From assembly GCA_934434905.1 (NCBI GenBank), contig CAKSAI010000057.1, forward strand, positions 1 to 13,807: a stretch of 13,807 nt of DNA, read 5' to 3'. The translations under genes and the position numbers were made by a program. This DNA is from an uncultured Lachnospiraceae bacterium (GTDB taxonomy: Bacteria > Bacillota > Clostridia > Lachnospirales > Lachnospiraceae). The notes below the pieces were generated by a model. It did no database searches. It had not been told where the DNA came from and saw nothing but the letters and a program-made list of their open reading frames with translations. Positions 13,483-13,807 of the stretch are shown piece after piece (the stretch's first letter is position 1; each line of letters opens with the position of its first letter).

Positions 13483-13807
13483 TTAAGCAAAATCAAACAA
13501 CGACAACTGATTGGATTCCGGCAGGTCTCCCAGGATTCCAAGATCGGCCATCAGGTCGATGACGGTCTTGCTGACCTTGGTTCGTTCCCGGAAATCGTCC
13601 TTGGACAGGAATTTTCCGCCCTTGGCCGCTTCCACCACCGCTTCCGCCGCCTTGTCCCCCAGACCTTCGATGGTGCTTAAGGCCGGCAACAGCTTTCCGT
13701 CTATGATCTGAAAGGCCTTGGCCTTCGACCGATAGACATCAATAGGCAGGAATTCAAACCCTCTGGCATACATCTCCTGGACGATCTTCATATCCTTCAT
13801 CGTATCC
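13483..13807 (-). CDS. polC: DNA polymerase III PolC-type, C-terminal fragment
   Basis: The last 107 residues are present; the gene starts beyond the right edge. The sequence (GFEFLPIDVYRSKA, STIEGLGDKAAEAVVEAA, GGKFLSKDDFRERTKVSKT, LPESNQLSLFDFA) matches the C-terminal end of the Gram-positive replicative polymerase PolC. This includes the helix-hairpin-helix-like GLGDKAA segment and the final QLSLF motif, which in this family is expected to bind the sliding clamp. The TAA stop is at 13485-13483. A 92-nt gap with repeat modules separates it from pheA, with no convincing terminator hairpin. Confidence 0.93.
   Translation of the reverse strand, partial: DTMKDMKIVQEMYARGFEFLPIDVYRSKAKAFQIIDGKLLPALSTIEGLGDKAAEAVVEAAKGGKFLSKDDFRERTKVSKTVIDLMADLGILGDLPESNQLSLFDFA

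Overview
The window reads as ordinary chromosome of a Gram-positive anaerobe of the class Clostridia, most likely Lachnospiraceae. The evidence is a PolC-type DNA polymerase III end, a Phe T-box leader in front of pheST, strong AAGGAG-type ribosome sites, and a fused chorismate mutase-prephenate dehydratase. The family assignment is inference from sequence style; no search was run. Every gene I can support lies on the minus strand, so the transcription order is from position 13807 down to 1.

Layout in transcription order: the 3' end of polC (13807-13483); pheA, fused chorismate mutase/prephenate dehydratase (13390-12260); a DUF815-type AAA+ ATPase (12239-10938); a Ppx/GppA-HD protein (10877-9351); polyphosphate kinase ppk1 (9280-7082); a Cof-type HAD phosphatase with an apparent internal deletion (7010-6273); a PHP-domain metal hydrolase (6255-5551); a hairpin at 5541-5515. 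Next comes a separately promoted, C-terminally truncated 'AAA-ATPase-like' gene (5419-4238). Then the Phe operon: promoter (4123-4095), T-box leader and terminator (about 4088-3764), a 123-bp palindromic element (3761-3639), pheS (3593-2574), pheT (2546-126), and the first 37 codons of queA (112-1, running off the window).

Two functional themes stand out. Phenylalanine appears at both ends: pheA makes its precursor, and pheST charges tRNA-Phe under T-box control with a UUC specifier. In the middle, ppx and ppk1 form a polyphosphate make/break pair, followed by two small hydrolases.

The most unusual content is short-repeat structure. (1) A 123-bp element with perfect 12-bp terminal inverted repeats and two internal hairpins sits between the T-box terminator and pheS. 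(2) Part of it recurs upstream of pheA, where it joins a second module that is also found, 48/59 identical, upstream of the HAD gene. (3) A 45-bp GC-rich, hairpin-forming segment looks inserted in frame into the AAA-ATPase-like gene. (4) ppk1 carries a Lys/Gly/Glu tract encoded by 12-bp tandem repeats. (5) The HAD gene seems to have lost about 30 codons at its last catalytic motif. I found no CRISPR array, tRNA, rRNA or intact insertion sequence.
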